From: G965240365 sp965240365
GTDB taxonomy: Bacteria; Pseudomonadota; Gammaproteobacteria; Eutrophobiales; Eutrophobiaceae
Length of the DNA: 64,000 nt
Direction: 5' to 3'
Assembly: GCA_965240365.1 (NCBI GenBank)
Contig: OZ251218.1
Location: 2,232,001-2,296,000, forward strand
In this document: piece after piece, positions 26,906-34,906 of the stretch
Numbering within the stretch: position 1 is the stretch's first letter
How the letters are laid out: every line of letters begins with the position of its first letter
Made by a program: the position numbers and the translations under genes
The notes under the pieces: generated by a model
Told to the model about the DNA's origin: nothing
Databases searched by the model: none
Seen by the model: only the letters and a program-made list of their open reading frames with translations

Positions 26906-27089
26906 GTCTGTTTGACTCCTGTTGTTGAGTGTAAAAGTAAGGCGAATGCGTGGCATTTGCCCGCTTGTACCTAATAGACGAGTGAGCGGCGCAAGATCGG
27001 TGCTTTTTTTTGAGGTTTTTTTGATTTTGTGTGGATAAAGGGGGTTTGGGGTGGGGTTTTGGATGGTATTTAGCCGGTTGGGGGTTAGA

Positions 27090-27575
27090 AAGGGTCATCC
27101 CGGCAAGCCGGGATGTATTTTATAAACCACTGGATTCCAGCTTTCGCTGGAATGACGATGGGGGCAATAGGCGCATTATGAGCGATACTAAACGATACCG
27201 TGGCCAGGATACCTGACGCCTTATTTTAGATAAGGTGACCCTGCATTCCTGCTAAAGCCCTGCCTGCTATAGGCAGACAGGATGACGGAAAGCCAAAACA
27301 ACACCTCGTTGTCATTCCGGCGAAGGCCGGAATCCAGGAGGACGGGCCGGGATGTGAAATGAGCGCCAGTCCTGCCTGATTGTCATTCCCGCCTGAGCGG
27401 GAATGTATTACATAAACCACTGGATTCCAGCTTTCGCTGGAATGACGGGTAGTAAGCGGACTGCTGTTTGCCGTTTCTCTGACTTTGTTATCATGCCGGT
27501 CTACCCGGTGAAGGCAGGCAGGACGCCGCATGCCGGACATCCTGTGCATAAATGACGATAGAAGCGAGGCGCGCC
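27090..27575. repeat. Composite dispersed repeat block, right arm of the long inverted pair
   Basis: It lies in the 690-bp gap between fecR and the receptor gene. Modules: ggcaagccgggatgtattttataaaccactggattccag, attccagc/gctggaatgacg, ggcgcattatgagcgatact, ccgtggccaggatacc, a degenerate 19-bp palindrome at 27259-27277, ggaaagccaaaacaacacc, gaaggccggaatccagg and another gcgggaatg/gctggaatg set. It is the reversed counterpart of 22.93-23.43 kb. The receptor's own promoter should lie in 26906-27090, where I see no clear Fur box. Confidence 0.8.
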
Positions 27576-27596
27576 CCCGGGTTTTCTCACCCCGGT

Positions 27597-28646
27597 TCAG
27601 TGGACGATGACGAGGAGTTTTGTGAGTCTGGTGACGGACAGTCCGTTGGTGGCGGCCAGGGCGTCCAGTCCGGCGTCGATCGAGGCAATCGACAGCCGCG
27701 CGGTGACGGGTTCGAGGTTGCCGGTGTTGCTCAGCAGCATGATGCGGCCGGGCCGGTAGCGGTCGATCTCCAACAGGGCGGCGGTCAGTGGCATGTTTAT
27801 GATCGAGATATAGCCCTGCCGCCAGGCCATAACGGCGGCCGCATTGACCCGCCGCACGGGCCCCGGCGGCGCGCCGGTCTGGTAGCGCACCTGTTCGCCG
27901 GGCTTGAGCACGGCGGCGCCGGCCTTTGGCGGCGCGTTCTCTGCCCCGGCCGGCGAGCTTACCCCGACTGTCCCTTCACTCACCGTCACCACAGCCCCGC
28001 CGCCGTCGTCCCGCACCGAGAAGATCGTGCCGAGGGCGGTTGAGCGCCCGGCGCGGGCCATGACCGCAAAGGGGCGGGCCTTGTCTTCAGCGACCTCAAA
28101 CCGGGCCTCGCCCCGCAACAGCGAGATTTGTCGGCGGTCTTTTGAGTATTGCACCGAGAGGGCGCTGCCGGTGTTGAGCCAGACGATCGAGCCGTCCGGC
28201 AGCTTGATTTGCGCCTGCTCGCCGATGCCGGTGTAGTAGTCGGCCGTGAGCCTGAGCGCCATGTTCGGCGCTGTCAGCAGGAGAAACAGGGCGCAGGCGG
28301 CCGCGAGGCCGCCCCACAAGAACGGCCGGCGGCGCGGGCCGAAGCCGGTTTTCGCGGCCGGGCGGGAGGGTGTTTCATCTGATCGCCGCGGCGCAATGTC
28401 CGGGCGGGCCTGCTCCGGCGGCAGAAAGGCGTCTTGCAGTTCGCCGAGTTCGTCCCAAAGCGCCTGTAGTTCGGCATAGGCGGCCTGATGGCGCGGGTCA
28501 GCCTGCCGCCAGTCTTCAAAACGCGCCCGCTCGGTCTCTGTCGGCGCGCCGGTGGTGATAAGCAGGAACCATTCCCGGGCGGCCTCGTCGATGGCGGCGC
28601 GGTCGTCCCGTGGCCTTGATTTTTCAGGATCGCTGGGCTCGTTCAT
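27597..28646 (-). CDS. fecR: FecR-family anti-sigma regulator
   Basis: 349-aa inner-membrane signal transducer. The N-terminal cytoplasmic DUF4880-like part (AAREWFLLITTGAPTETERARFEDWRQADPRH) has the conserved tryptophans, followed by a transmembrane helix (LWGGLAAACALFLLLTA near 110). The FecR domain covers about 135-240 with IKLPDGSIVWLNTGSALSV, and a C-terminal DUF4974-like domain is expected to contact the receptor's STN domain. It is encoded between fecI and the receptor, the standard order. Repeats separate it from the receptor by about 690 bp. Confidence 0.92.
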   Translation of the reverse strand: MNEPSDPEKSRPRDDRAAIDEAAREWFLLITTGAPTETERARFEDWRQADPRHQAAYAELQALWDELGELQDAFLPPEQARPDIAPRRSDETPSRPAAKTGFGPRRRPFLWGGLAAACALFLLLTAPNMALRLTADYYTGIGEQAQIKLPDGSIVWLNTGSALSVQYSKDRRQISLLRGEARFEVAEDKARPFAVMARAGRSTALGTIFSVRDDGGGAVVTVSEGTVGVSSPAGAENAPPKAGAAVLKPGEQVRYQTGAPPGPVRRVNAAAVMAWRQGYISIINMPLTAALLEIDRYRPGRIMLLSNTGNLEPVTARLSIASIDAGLDALAATNGLSVTRLTKLLVIVH

Positions 28647-28723
28647 GGTGAGGGTCTATAGCCTTTGGGCAAAGCGCGCGGGCAGCCGCGCGCCGGCTAT
28701 ATTGGCCCTAAAGACCAGCGGTA

Positions 28724-29278
28724 TCAATCGGGTTCAGATTCCTGGCCGGCTGATTCGCGGTCGTCCGGCGCCGGATCGTGAAATTGGCGGCGGGCCTCAA
28801 GCAGGGCTGACATGACCGCTTTCATGTCTTTGTAGATGGTGGTTATGCCGATACCGAGTTGGGCGGCGATCTCGGCCTGGGATTTGCCTTCATAGCGGGT
28901 GAGGTAGAAGATCTGGCGACCGCGGGGGCTGAGCCGCTCAATTTCCACCCTGAGGCAGTCAAATTCGGCCCGCGCCAGGGCATGGCGTTCCGGGGTCAGT
29001 TCGTTGGCCTGCGGCCAGACCACGGCCTGCGCCTCCTCCAGGATTTCGCCGCGCCGCTTTTCGACCCGGATATGGTCGGTGGCGAGGTTCGCGGCCATGC
29101 TGAAGAGATAGGCGCGGTGGTCGCGTATGGGCGGACATTCTTTTATGCTGCGCAGCTTGAGGTAGAGATCCTGAACGAGGTCGGCGGCAAGGCTGGGCGA
29201 GTCGAGGCGCTTGCTCAGAAACCGCAGCAATTCGAGCTTGTGCTCCAGGTAGGTCTGCATTAATACCGAATGCGACAT
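28724..29278 (-). CDS. fecI: FecI-type ECF sigma factor
   Basis: 184 aa. Sigma region 2 covers about residues 10-75 (AADLVQDLYLKLRS, DHRAYLFSMAANLATDHIR) and region 4 covers about 115-165 (LSPRGRQIFYLTRYEGKSQAEIAAQLGIGI with the helix-turn-helix). It would transcribe the receptor gene when FecR relays a ligand signal. A Fur-like box stands about 100 bp before the ATG, fitting iron repression of the sigma gene. Confidence 0.93.
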   Translation of the reverse strand: MSHSVLMQTYLEHKLELLRFLSKRLDSPSLAADLVQDLYLKLRSIKECPPIRDHRAYLFSMAANLATDHIRVEKRRGEILEEAQAVVWPQANELTPERHALARAEFDCLRVEIERLSPRGRQIFYLTRYEGKSQAEIAAQLGIGITTIYKDMKAVMSALLEARRQFHDPAPDDRESAGQESEPD

Positions 29279-29374
29279 TACGCGCGACGCCCGGCGGGTG
29301 GTAAAGTCATTGTCAAAAAGGCCGATAGATGAAAATTTAAGGTTTGACGGATGATATTCGCTTGCTTGAATGAT

Positions 29375-29389
29375 TGCAATTCATTCTCA
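29375..29389 (-). promoter_or_regulatory. Fur-like box upstream of fecI
   Basis: On the minus strand it reads TGAGAATGAATTGCA, 10 of 14 informative matches to the 7-1-7 Fur consensus. It shares the TTGCA half with the box at 22789. It lies about 100 bp upstream of fecI in A+T-rich sequence. Confidence 0.55.
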
Positions 29390-29638
29390 TTATTTTGTTA
29401 TTTGCGGGGGGTGTAGCGGGCAGGCCGGCTGGAATCATGGCACAGCGGGCATTTTTAGCGCATGGTTATTCCGGTAACTTTTATTGCCTCTTTTAAAATC
29501 TGAGTGGGTAATGCAATAATTCTGGCTTAATTGATGACCAGTACAGAACGGAGACGGCCTGCGGGCAGTAGGTAGGCCAAAATGACAACAGTTTCGTCAT
29601 TCCAGCGAAAGCTGGAATCCACGCCTGCCGGAGGCAGG

Positions 29639-29657
29639 CCTGCCTGCTGCAGGCAGG
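29639..29657. repeat. 19-bp palindrome, CCTGCCTG-ctg-CAGGCAGG
   Basis: Perfect copy directly abutting a shortened 15-bp version (cctgccggaggcagg, 29624-29638), giving a tandem pair. Confidence 0.85.
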
Positions 29658-29809
29658 TAGCGGGGTGGCAGCTAATTCAGCGGGGTCTGTTGGAATGAGG
29701 TATTCAGATGGTCATTCCCGCTTATGCGGGAATGTATTGTATCAACCACTGGATTCCAGCTTTCGCTGGAATGACGATGGGGTGTTGTTCCGGCTTTACA
29801 TCATTCCGG

Positions 29810-29828
29810 CCTGCCTGCCGCAGACAGG
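29810..29828. repeat. 19-bp palindrome, CCTGCCTG-ccg-CAGACAGG
   Basis: One mismatch in the right arm. It follows the sequence cattccgg, the same flank as the insertions at 40881 and 61160. Confidence 0.8.
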
Positions 29829-29901
29829 CTCATGCTATTTTCTGCACACTCAATCCACATGCGACTTAACCCACTCGGAACTCAAAAGAGCCCTTTTATT
29901 A

Positions 29902-30567
29902 TTATGCCTGCCCCTCTCCGTCATTCTGGCGGGTCCGAGACGGGCAGGCCCCGGACTGTCGTTTCCGCAGAAAATATTGTCTGGCCACCCAGACGCAGAA
30001 CAGCGGCGCGCCCGCGCCCGCGAGCAGCAGGAAGTAGTAGTCGAGTTGCAGCAAGGTCACGATCGGGGTCAGGTATAAAATATCCTCGGCTTCCAGGAAC
30101 AGCTTTTCTACATCGGCATCCCCGGCGTTTGCCGATTTTTTTTCCAGTTCGGACAGCCCGTGTATGAAGATAAAGATAGCGGCCACCGCCAGACCGGAAA
30201 TGCCGCCCAGGAGGCCGGCATGGCCGCCGGCGCCGCCCTGCATCAGGCCGATGCCCAGGCCGACAAACAGGGAGATATTCACCAGCGCGTCCGAGTACAG
30301 GTCAAAATAATGCCCGAATGCGCTGCTGTTGCCGGTCAGGCGGGCCAGTTCGCCATCGGTGTGATCGAGGAAATTGGAGATCACAAAAAGCAGCGCGCCG
30401 ATATTGGCGTGCAGATAGCCGCCCACGCAAAAAAAATAGAACGCGAGCAACCCGCAGGCGAGACGCAGGGCGGTCAGATGGTTAGGCGTGATGAAGGTGT
30501 TTTTTAAGGGATAGACCAGGCGGCAGGCCAGCCGCGCGTCCCAGGGTTTGTCCTCAGCCCCGGCCAT
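29902..30567 (-). CDS. CDP-alcohol phosphatidyltransferase-family protein
   Basis: 221-aa polytopic membrane protein. The catalytic motif D-x2-DG-x2-AR-x8-G-x3-D-x3-D is complete in LDHTDGELARLTG...GHYFDLYSD near residues 67-93. The enzyme transfers a phospho-alcohol from a CDP carrier, but the acceptor cannot be read from sequence. It overlaps the hpnN gene by 14 bp, so it is probably in the hopanoid operon and may make a lipid head-group. The last residues (about ACPSRTRQNDGEGQA) are encoded in repeat-like sequence. Confidence 0.82.
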   Translation of the reverse strand: MAGAEDKPWDARLACRLVYPLKNTFITPNHLTALRLACGLLAFYFFCVGGYLHANIGALLFVISNFLDHTDGELARLTGNSSAFGHYFDLYSDALVNISLFVGLGIGLMQGGAGGHAGLLGGISGLAVAAIFIFIHGLSELEKKSANAGDADVEKLFLEAEDILYLTPIVTLLQLDYYFLLLAGAGAPLFCVWVARQYFLRKRQSGACPSRTRQNDGEGQA

Positions 30568-33148
30568 GATTCCCCCCGGACGGATTCTGCCAGATTAAAA
30601 AGGCGGGCAGTACCAGCAGCGTGGCGATCATCATCGAAATCAGGCCGGTTGCGAGCAGCAGGCCCATACTGGCCGTGCCGAGGTGCGCCGAAAAGGCCAG
30701 ATTGCCGATGCTGAATACGGTCGTCAGCGAACTGATGATCACGCCGCGCGTGGCGCTGGTGCTAAAGATATTGCGCTTGTGGCCCTGTTCCTGCCGAAAA
30801 CGATCCGCGATATGGATCGCGCTATCGACGCCGATGCCGAGCAGCAACGGCAGGCCGATGATATTGGCGAAATTGAGCGGGATCTTAAACAGCAGGATAA
30901 GGCCGGCGGTAAAGAGCCCGCCGGTCAGGACGGTCAGCAGTATCAACACGGCGTCCCGCTTGACCCGGACCAGCAACAGCAGCAATAGCGTGATCGCGAT
31001 CAAGGCGTAGCTGAACGCGGAGGTAAACGCCGCGATCACGGCCTCGCCGGCCTCGACCCGGATAACGGGCAGGCCGGTCACGGCCGCGTCTTTTGCCTGT
31101 AGCTGCCGGACAAAACGCGCGATGGCCGGATTATCATTCAGGTCTTCCTTTGGTTGCAGTTGCAGTTTATAAACCCCGTCGCTGAGCCAGCGATCACGCG
31201 CATCGTCCGGCAGGCTGTCCAGAGTAACCGGCCCGGCCGCGAGCGCGTCATTCAGGCCGTCGATGCGCCCGTTCAGGTTGCCGAGCATCCGTTGTTCAAT
31301 GTCCGGCAGCCGCTCAGGGGCGAGCAGGGCGCGGTTTAGATTGGCATACAGCCTGTCAAGCCGCGCGCCGCGGTTTTCCTGGCTGACAGTTTCAAGCCGC
31401 GCCAGGAATTGCCGGAGCGCCGCGGTCCGCGTTTCGTTGTTAATCCCGGGGCCTGCCGCCATCTCCAGCGGCCCCATAAACAGGTTCATGTCATCAATAA
31501 TAAATAATTTTTCCTGCTGGTTTTGGGGGATCAGATCGGGCAGCCAGATCACATCGTCAACCAGTTCCAGCGCCGCAAATTCCTCTTTAGCCCGTTTGGC
31601 CTCGGGTATTGATTTTTTTAACAGCAGGCCGTGCCAGGGCGAGTTGTCAGGCTCGCTTAAAAGGTCTCTATAGGTTTGCACCGATTCATTTTCGGGGTCT
31701 TGTAGATTGAGCGGATTAAAATCAAAATTCAGCCGGTGTATCTGCGAAAGCGCCGCCGCGCCAAGCAGGGCGGCGACCAGCAGTATTTGTTTTGGATAGC
31801 GGTACGGTATGCGGCTCAGGCGGTCTGCCAGGGCGGCGATGCGCTGGTTGGCGGGGCGGGGTCGGCAGGGTTTCAGGCTTAACAGCGCCGGCAGCAACAG
31901 GAAGGTATAGAGCACGCTGATGAACATGCCGCTGCCGGCTATCCAGCCCAGTTCGGCCACGCCCTCATAGTCTGTCGGGATAAACGAGTAAAAGCCGATC
32001 GCCGTGGTCAGCGCGCATAAGGCCAGGGAGCGAAAGAGAGTGAGGCCGGCGGTCTTTAATGCGCCCTCCGGTCTTGCGCCGGATAAGATCTGTTCCCGGT
32101 AGCGCAGCGTCAGGTGAATGGCAAAATCAATGCCGAGGCCGATATACAATACCGCAAAGGCCACCGAGATCAGGTTCAGTTCGCCGACCGTGAGCGTGGC
32201 AAAGGCGGTGGTCGCAATCAGCCCCATTAATAATGTTATGAGACAGGCGCCGACCAGCCACCATGATCCCAGTCCGAGCAGCAACAGGCCGCTGACCAGT
32301 ATGATCGAGGCGGCGATCGCCACGGTATTGGCCTTTGCCACACTTTGCAGTTCTTCATTGGCCAGCGCCACGCTGCCGGTCAGGCGGATATTCGTATTGC
32401 CGCGGTTCAGATCGAGCGCGGCGCCGGCCGCGCGTATCTGGCGGATAGCCTCGGCCCCCGGCAGGAAGCCGGCCCCCGGTTCCACTTCCAACAGGATGAA
32501 TTCACGGTAAACCGCCTTTTGTGCGCTGTTGACAGCCATCAACCTTTGCCAGGAAACGGGATAGCGCTCATCTTCCAGGCTGCGGTTCAACTCGGCCAGC
32601 AGGGCGTCAATGTCAATATCCTCGCCGGCCTCAATGGCCTGCAAGGCGTTGTCCAGCATGGCGAACAGGCCGCGCAGGTTATTATCCTGCAACAGCGCGC
32701 CGAGGAAGGGCTGAATCTGCGCGAGTTGATCTGCCAGGCTTTGCAGTTCTGTTTCCTCAAGAAACAAAAAGGCGGATTCACGGAAAAAAGGCAGCGCCGG
32801 CGGGTAATAAACCGATTTGATCCACTCCGGTTCGGAAGCCAGCGCCCGCGTCAGGCGCAGGGCGCTGTCGGCGGCCTCGTCCGGCGTGGCGGCTTCGACC
32901 ACGACCAGGATGGTATTGACAAACTGCGGAAATAATCTTTCATATTCGATATCCAGTTTGCGCCAGTCCAGTTCCTCGGACAGCATATCGGCCGTATCGG
33001 CGCTCATGCCGAGGTTGTCTTTGATATAGAAGACAGCGCCGAGCGTCAGCGCGATGACGCCGAGAATAATGGCAAGACGGCGCCGTTCCACGAACGTTAT
33101 CCAGCCCGTAATGAATCGCTCCGGCCATGTCGGGGATGATGGGCGCAT
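30554..33148 (-). CDS. hpnN: Hopanoid-associated RND transporter HpnN
   Basis: 864-aa MMPL/RND protein with two sets of six helices: an N-terminal helix (LAIILGVIALTLGAVFYI), then LNLISVAFAVLYIGLGIDFAIH-like helices, and a matching second half (FANIIGLPLLLGIGVDSAIHIADRF). The opening DTADMLSEELDWRKLDIEYERLFPQ resembles HpnN. In Rhodopseudomonas HpnN moves hopanoids to the outer membrane. shc, hpnG and squalene synthase lie upstream on the same strand, supporting the call. Confidence 0.85.
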   Translation of the reverse strand: MRPSSPTWPERFITGWITFVERRRLAIILGVIALTLGAVFYIKDNLGMSADTADMLSEELDWRKLDIEYERLFPQFVNTILVVVEAATPDEAADSALRLTRALASEPEWIKSVYYPPALPFFRESAFLFLEETELQSLADQLAQIQPFLGALLQDNNLRGLFAMLDNALQAIEAGEDIDIDALLAELNRSLEDERYPVSWQRLMAVNSAQKAVYREFILLEVEPGAGFLPGAEAIRQIRAAGAALDLNRGNTNIRLTGSVALANEELQSVAKANTVAIAASIILVSGLLLLGLGSWWLVGACLITLLMGLIATTAFATLTVGELNLISVAFAVLYIGLGIDFAIHLTLRYREQILSGARPEGALKTAGLTLFRSLALCALTTAIGFYSFIPTDYEGVAELGWIAGSGMFISVLYTFLLLPALLSLKPCRPRPANQRIAALADRLSRIPYRYPKQILLVAALLGAAALSQIHRLNFDFNPLNLQDPENESVQTYRDLLSEPDNSPWHGLLLKKSIPEAKRAKEEFAALELVDDVIWLPDLIPQNQQEKLFIIDDMNLFMGPLEMAAGPGINNETRTAALRQFLARLETVSQENRGARLDRLYANLNRALLAPERLPDIEQRMLGNLNGRIDGLNDALAAGPVTLDSLPDDARDRWLSDGVYKLQLQPKEDLNDNPAIARFVRQLQAKDAAVTGLPVIRVEAGEAVIAAFTSAFSYALIAITLLLLLLVRVKRDAVLILLTVLTGGLFTAGLILLFKIPLNFANIIGLPLLLGIGVDSAIHIADRFRQEQGHKRNIFSTSATRGVIISSLTTVFSIGNLAFSAHLGTASMGLLLATGLISMMIATLLVLPAFLIWQNPSGGNHGRG

Positions 33149-33184
33149 TTGTTTATTTGATGGCTTTATGGTGTTTCATTTGTG

Positions 33185-33355
33185 TCTGGCCGTTATCCTG
33201 GCCACGGTATCGTTAGTATTGTTCATAATATGCCTATCGCCCCCGTTGTCATTCCAGCGAAGGCTGGAATCCAGTGGTTTATGTCATACATTCCCGCCCA
33301 GGCGGGAATGACAATTCCCCCGCTATGTTAGTAATTAGATGAGGTGACCCTGGCC
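33185..33355. repeat. Dispersed repeat block between hpnN and the MNT gene
   Basis: Modules: tcctggccacggtatcgttag, attccagcgaaggctggaatccagtg, ttatgtcatacattcccgcccaggcgggaatgacaat and the tail agatgaggtgaccctggc. This tail encodes the C-terminus and contains the stop of the MNT gene on the minus strand. Confidence 0.8.
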
Positions 33356-33694
33356 CTCATAAATCTGCCTCTTTGTAAACAGCGCTTTGGCCACAAAGTC
33401 AATATGTCTTTTTAACGGCGGATAGCTGATGTGTTCATACAGGGTGATATCGACCTTGTGCGGAATCATGCTTTCCAGAAAGCAGGTATAGAGGCGATCG
33501 CCGTCCCGTTCGCTGATGTTGCCGTAGAGCACCAGATCAATATCGGAGACGCGCGTAAATGTCCCGGTCGCCCGGGAGCCAAACAGCCCCACTCGTTCTA
33601 TGGCGGCGCAGTTGTCTCTTAAGATATCCCTTATGCTTTGCAGATATTGCTTTGCAGATATTGCGGTTTTATGCCGTGCTTCATTCCGCTTCAT
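33335..33694 (-). CDS. MNT-type minimal nucleotidyltransferase (antitoxin candidate)
   Basis: 119 aa. The nucleotidyltransferase signature GLFGSRATGTFTRVSDIDLV (near 36-55) has the GS loop and DxD. It overlaps the upstream HEPN gene by 14 bp, the classic HEPN/MNT toxin-antitoxin layout in which MNT adds AMP to the HEPN toxin to silence it. The last seven residues (EGQGHLI) and stop are encoded by the dispersed repeat tail, so the original C-terminus was probably replaced. Confidence 0.85.
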   Translation of the reverse strand: MKRNEARHKTAISAKQYLQSIRDILRDNCAAIERVGLFGSRATGTFTRVSDIDLVLYGNISERDGDRLYTCFLESMIPHKVDITLYEHISYPPLKRHIDFVAKALFTKRQIYEGQGHLI

Positions 33695-34112
33695 CCATGA
33701 TCCTTACGGCCAGTGTTTCATACAGGGCGCCAAAACACCCATCAATATAAAGGCGGCTGATTCGATCTATAACCTGTTCAAATTTTTTGAAATCATAGGT
33801 ATGACTCATTTTGTTGCGGTCATCCAGGGCCTCCAGCCAGATATCGGGCCGGTCGATCAATCTGGCGTTGCCCGCTTCCCTGATCACGGTGCTTGGAAAC
33901 ACCTCCGGAAATACGAAATGCTCATATTCCATATAATCCTTTATGGTCTTCCAGGCCAGTTCCATGCAAAATTCAAAACGCTGGATCATGCCCTCTTTGG
34001 CGATTTGTTCCAGTTCTTCCTGCCGTTGCCGGTCGCATATTTCCCGCAACAATACATAAGCGCGCCTGTAATTATCAAAGCGATATTGCCACCTCGGTTT
34101 TTGCTTCATCAT
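33681..34112 (-). CDS. HEPN-domain protein, HepT/HI0074-like (toxin candidate)
   Basis: 143-aa helical protein of the nucleotidyltransferase-substrate-binding type. IQRFEFCMELAWKTIKDYME is the characteristic helix, and the RNase motif R-x4-H is in DDRNKMSHTYD near residue 98-103. HepT toxins are RNases neutralised by the partner MNT enzyme. Two tandem ATGs (34112, 34109) follow a strong AGGAG; the second has better spacing. The gene starts 17 bp after hpnG, inside what looks like the hopanoid operon. Confidence 0.85.
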   Translation of the reverse strand: MMKQKPRWQYRFDNYRRAYVLLREICDRQRQEELEQIAKEGMIQRFEFCMELAWKTIKDYMEYEHFVFPEVFPSTVIREAGNARLIDRPDIWLEALDDRNKMSHTYDFKKFEQVIDRISRLYIDGCFGALYETLAVRIMDEAE

Positions 34113-34129
34113 TTTCTCCTTCCGACAGA

Positions 34130-34906
34130 TTAATGCCTTTGGTCCGTATCATCATAAAGAAAATGCCGTGTTTTTAAATCCGCCGCAATGATTTTTAGCG
34201 CGTGTATGGCCTTGCGGTAGCGGTTTGCCAGGGTGATCAGGGCGGCTATCTGGCCCGGTTGTCTTAGCACTGAAACGAGAAAGCCGGGCAGGCGCGGCCG
34301 GCCCAGGTTGTCGGTGTGTTCGGTGACCGCGGCGGGGAGGGTGTCATCAAGCGTGTCCGCGATCGCGCGCACGACCAGCAGATCGAGTTTGTGTCGCCGC
34401 GCCTCGGCCGCGAGCGCGGCGCTTTCCATGTCAACCGCGCTGGCCCCCGTGGTTTCTGCCAGCGCGCGTTTTTGCGCCGGGCCGCGGCAGATTTGATCGA
34501 CCGAGGCCAGCGGCGCGGCGCGGGCATTGTGCCCCCGGCGGCGCAGCATTTGCAGCACCCGGTCGCGCCAGTGATGGCGCGGGTCATAGCTGATCTCCGC
34601 GCCGGCAATACGGCTGGCGACCAGCAGATCGCCCGGCCCGAGGCCGCGCCTGATGGCACCGGCCACGCCCCAACTGACCAGCGCCCCGATGTTAAGCGCG
34701 CGGAGCTGGCCCGCGCTCTTGAGCGCCGCCCGCTGACCCGCGCCGCTCAGACATAAAAACAGGTTTTTTTCAATTTCTACAGGGCGGGCAATGGACAGTT
34801 TTCCGGCATGGAGGCAGCTTGCCTCGGCAGGGAGCGCGGCAATGACGCCGAGCCTGGGGTTCAAGCCTGTTCTGCGAGCCGGTTGCGGTAGCGGGCCAGC
34901 GCCCAT
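34130..34906 (-). CDS. hpnG: Hopanoid-associated nucleoside phosphorylase HpnG
   Basis: About 244-258 aa, phosphorylase-1 fold. Motifs: LGVIAALPAEASCL, GALVSWGVAGAIRRGLGPGDLLVAS, and DMESAALAAEARRHKLDLLVVRAIAD with the base-binding glutamate. HpnG removes adenine from adenosylhopane to give ribosylhopane. The first ATG (34906) overlaps shc by 46 bp; a TTG at 34864 would give a four-base TTGA overlap with the shc stop and removes a non-conserved leader, so it may be the true start. Confidence 0.85.
   Translation of the reverse strand: MGAGPLPQPARRTGLNPRLGVIAALPAEASCLHAGKLSIARPVEIEKNLFLCLSGAGQRAALKSAGQLRALNIGALVSWGVAGAIRRGLGPGDLLVASRIAGAEISYDPRHHWRDRVLQMLRRRGHNARAAPLASVDQICRGPAQKRALAETTGASAVDMESAALAAEARRHKLDLLVVRAIADTLDDTLPAAVTEHTDNLGRPRLPGFLVSVLRQPGQIAALITLANRYRKAIHALKIIAADLKTRHFLYDDTDQRH

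Larger units (their letters stand above)
29575..29830. repeat. Composite dispersed repeat block upstream of fecI
   Basis: It contains cattccagcgaaagctggaatcc at about 29598-29620, a 15-bp partial palindrome (29624-29638) fused to a full 19-bp palindrome, the gcgggaatg module (29714-29733) and a second attccagc/gctggaat hairpin (29753-29774). It sits between the convergent ends of the iron and hopanoid regions. No gene seen. Confidence 0.75.

Noticed and set aside
33185..33355. Candidate small RNA or Rho-independent terminators in the repeat hairpins
   Set aside because: The same hairpins occur in many gaps in both orientations without T tracts, so they are better explained as dispersed repeats.
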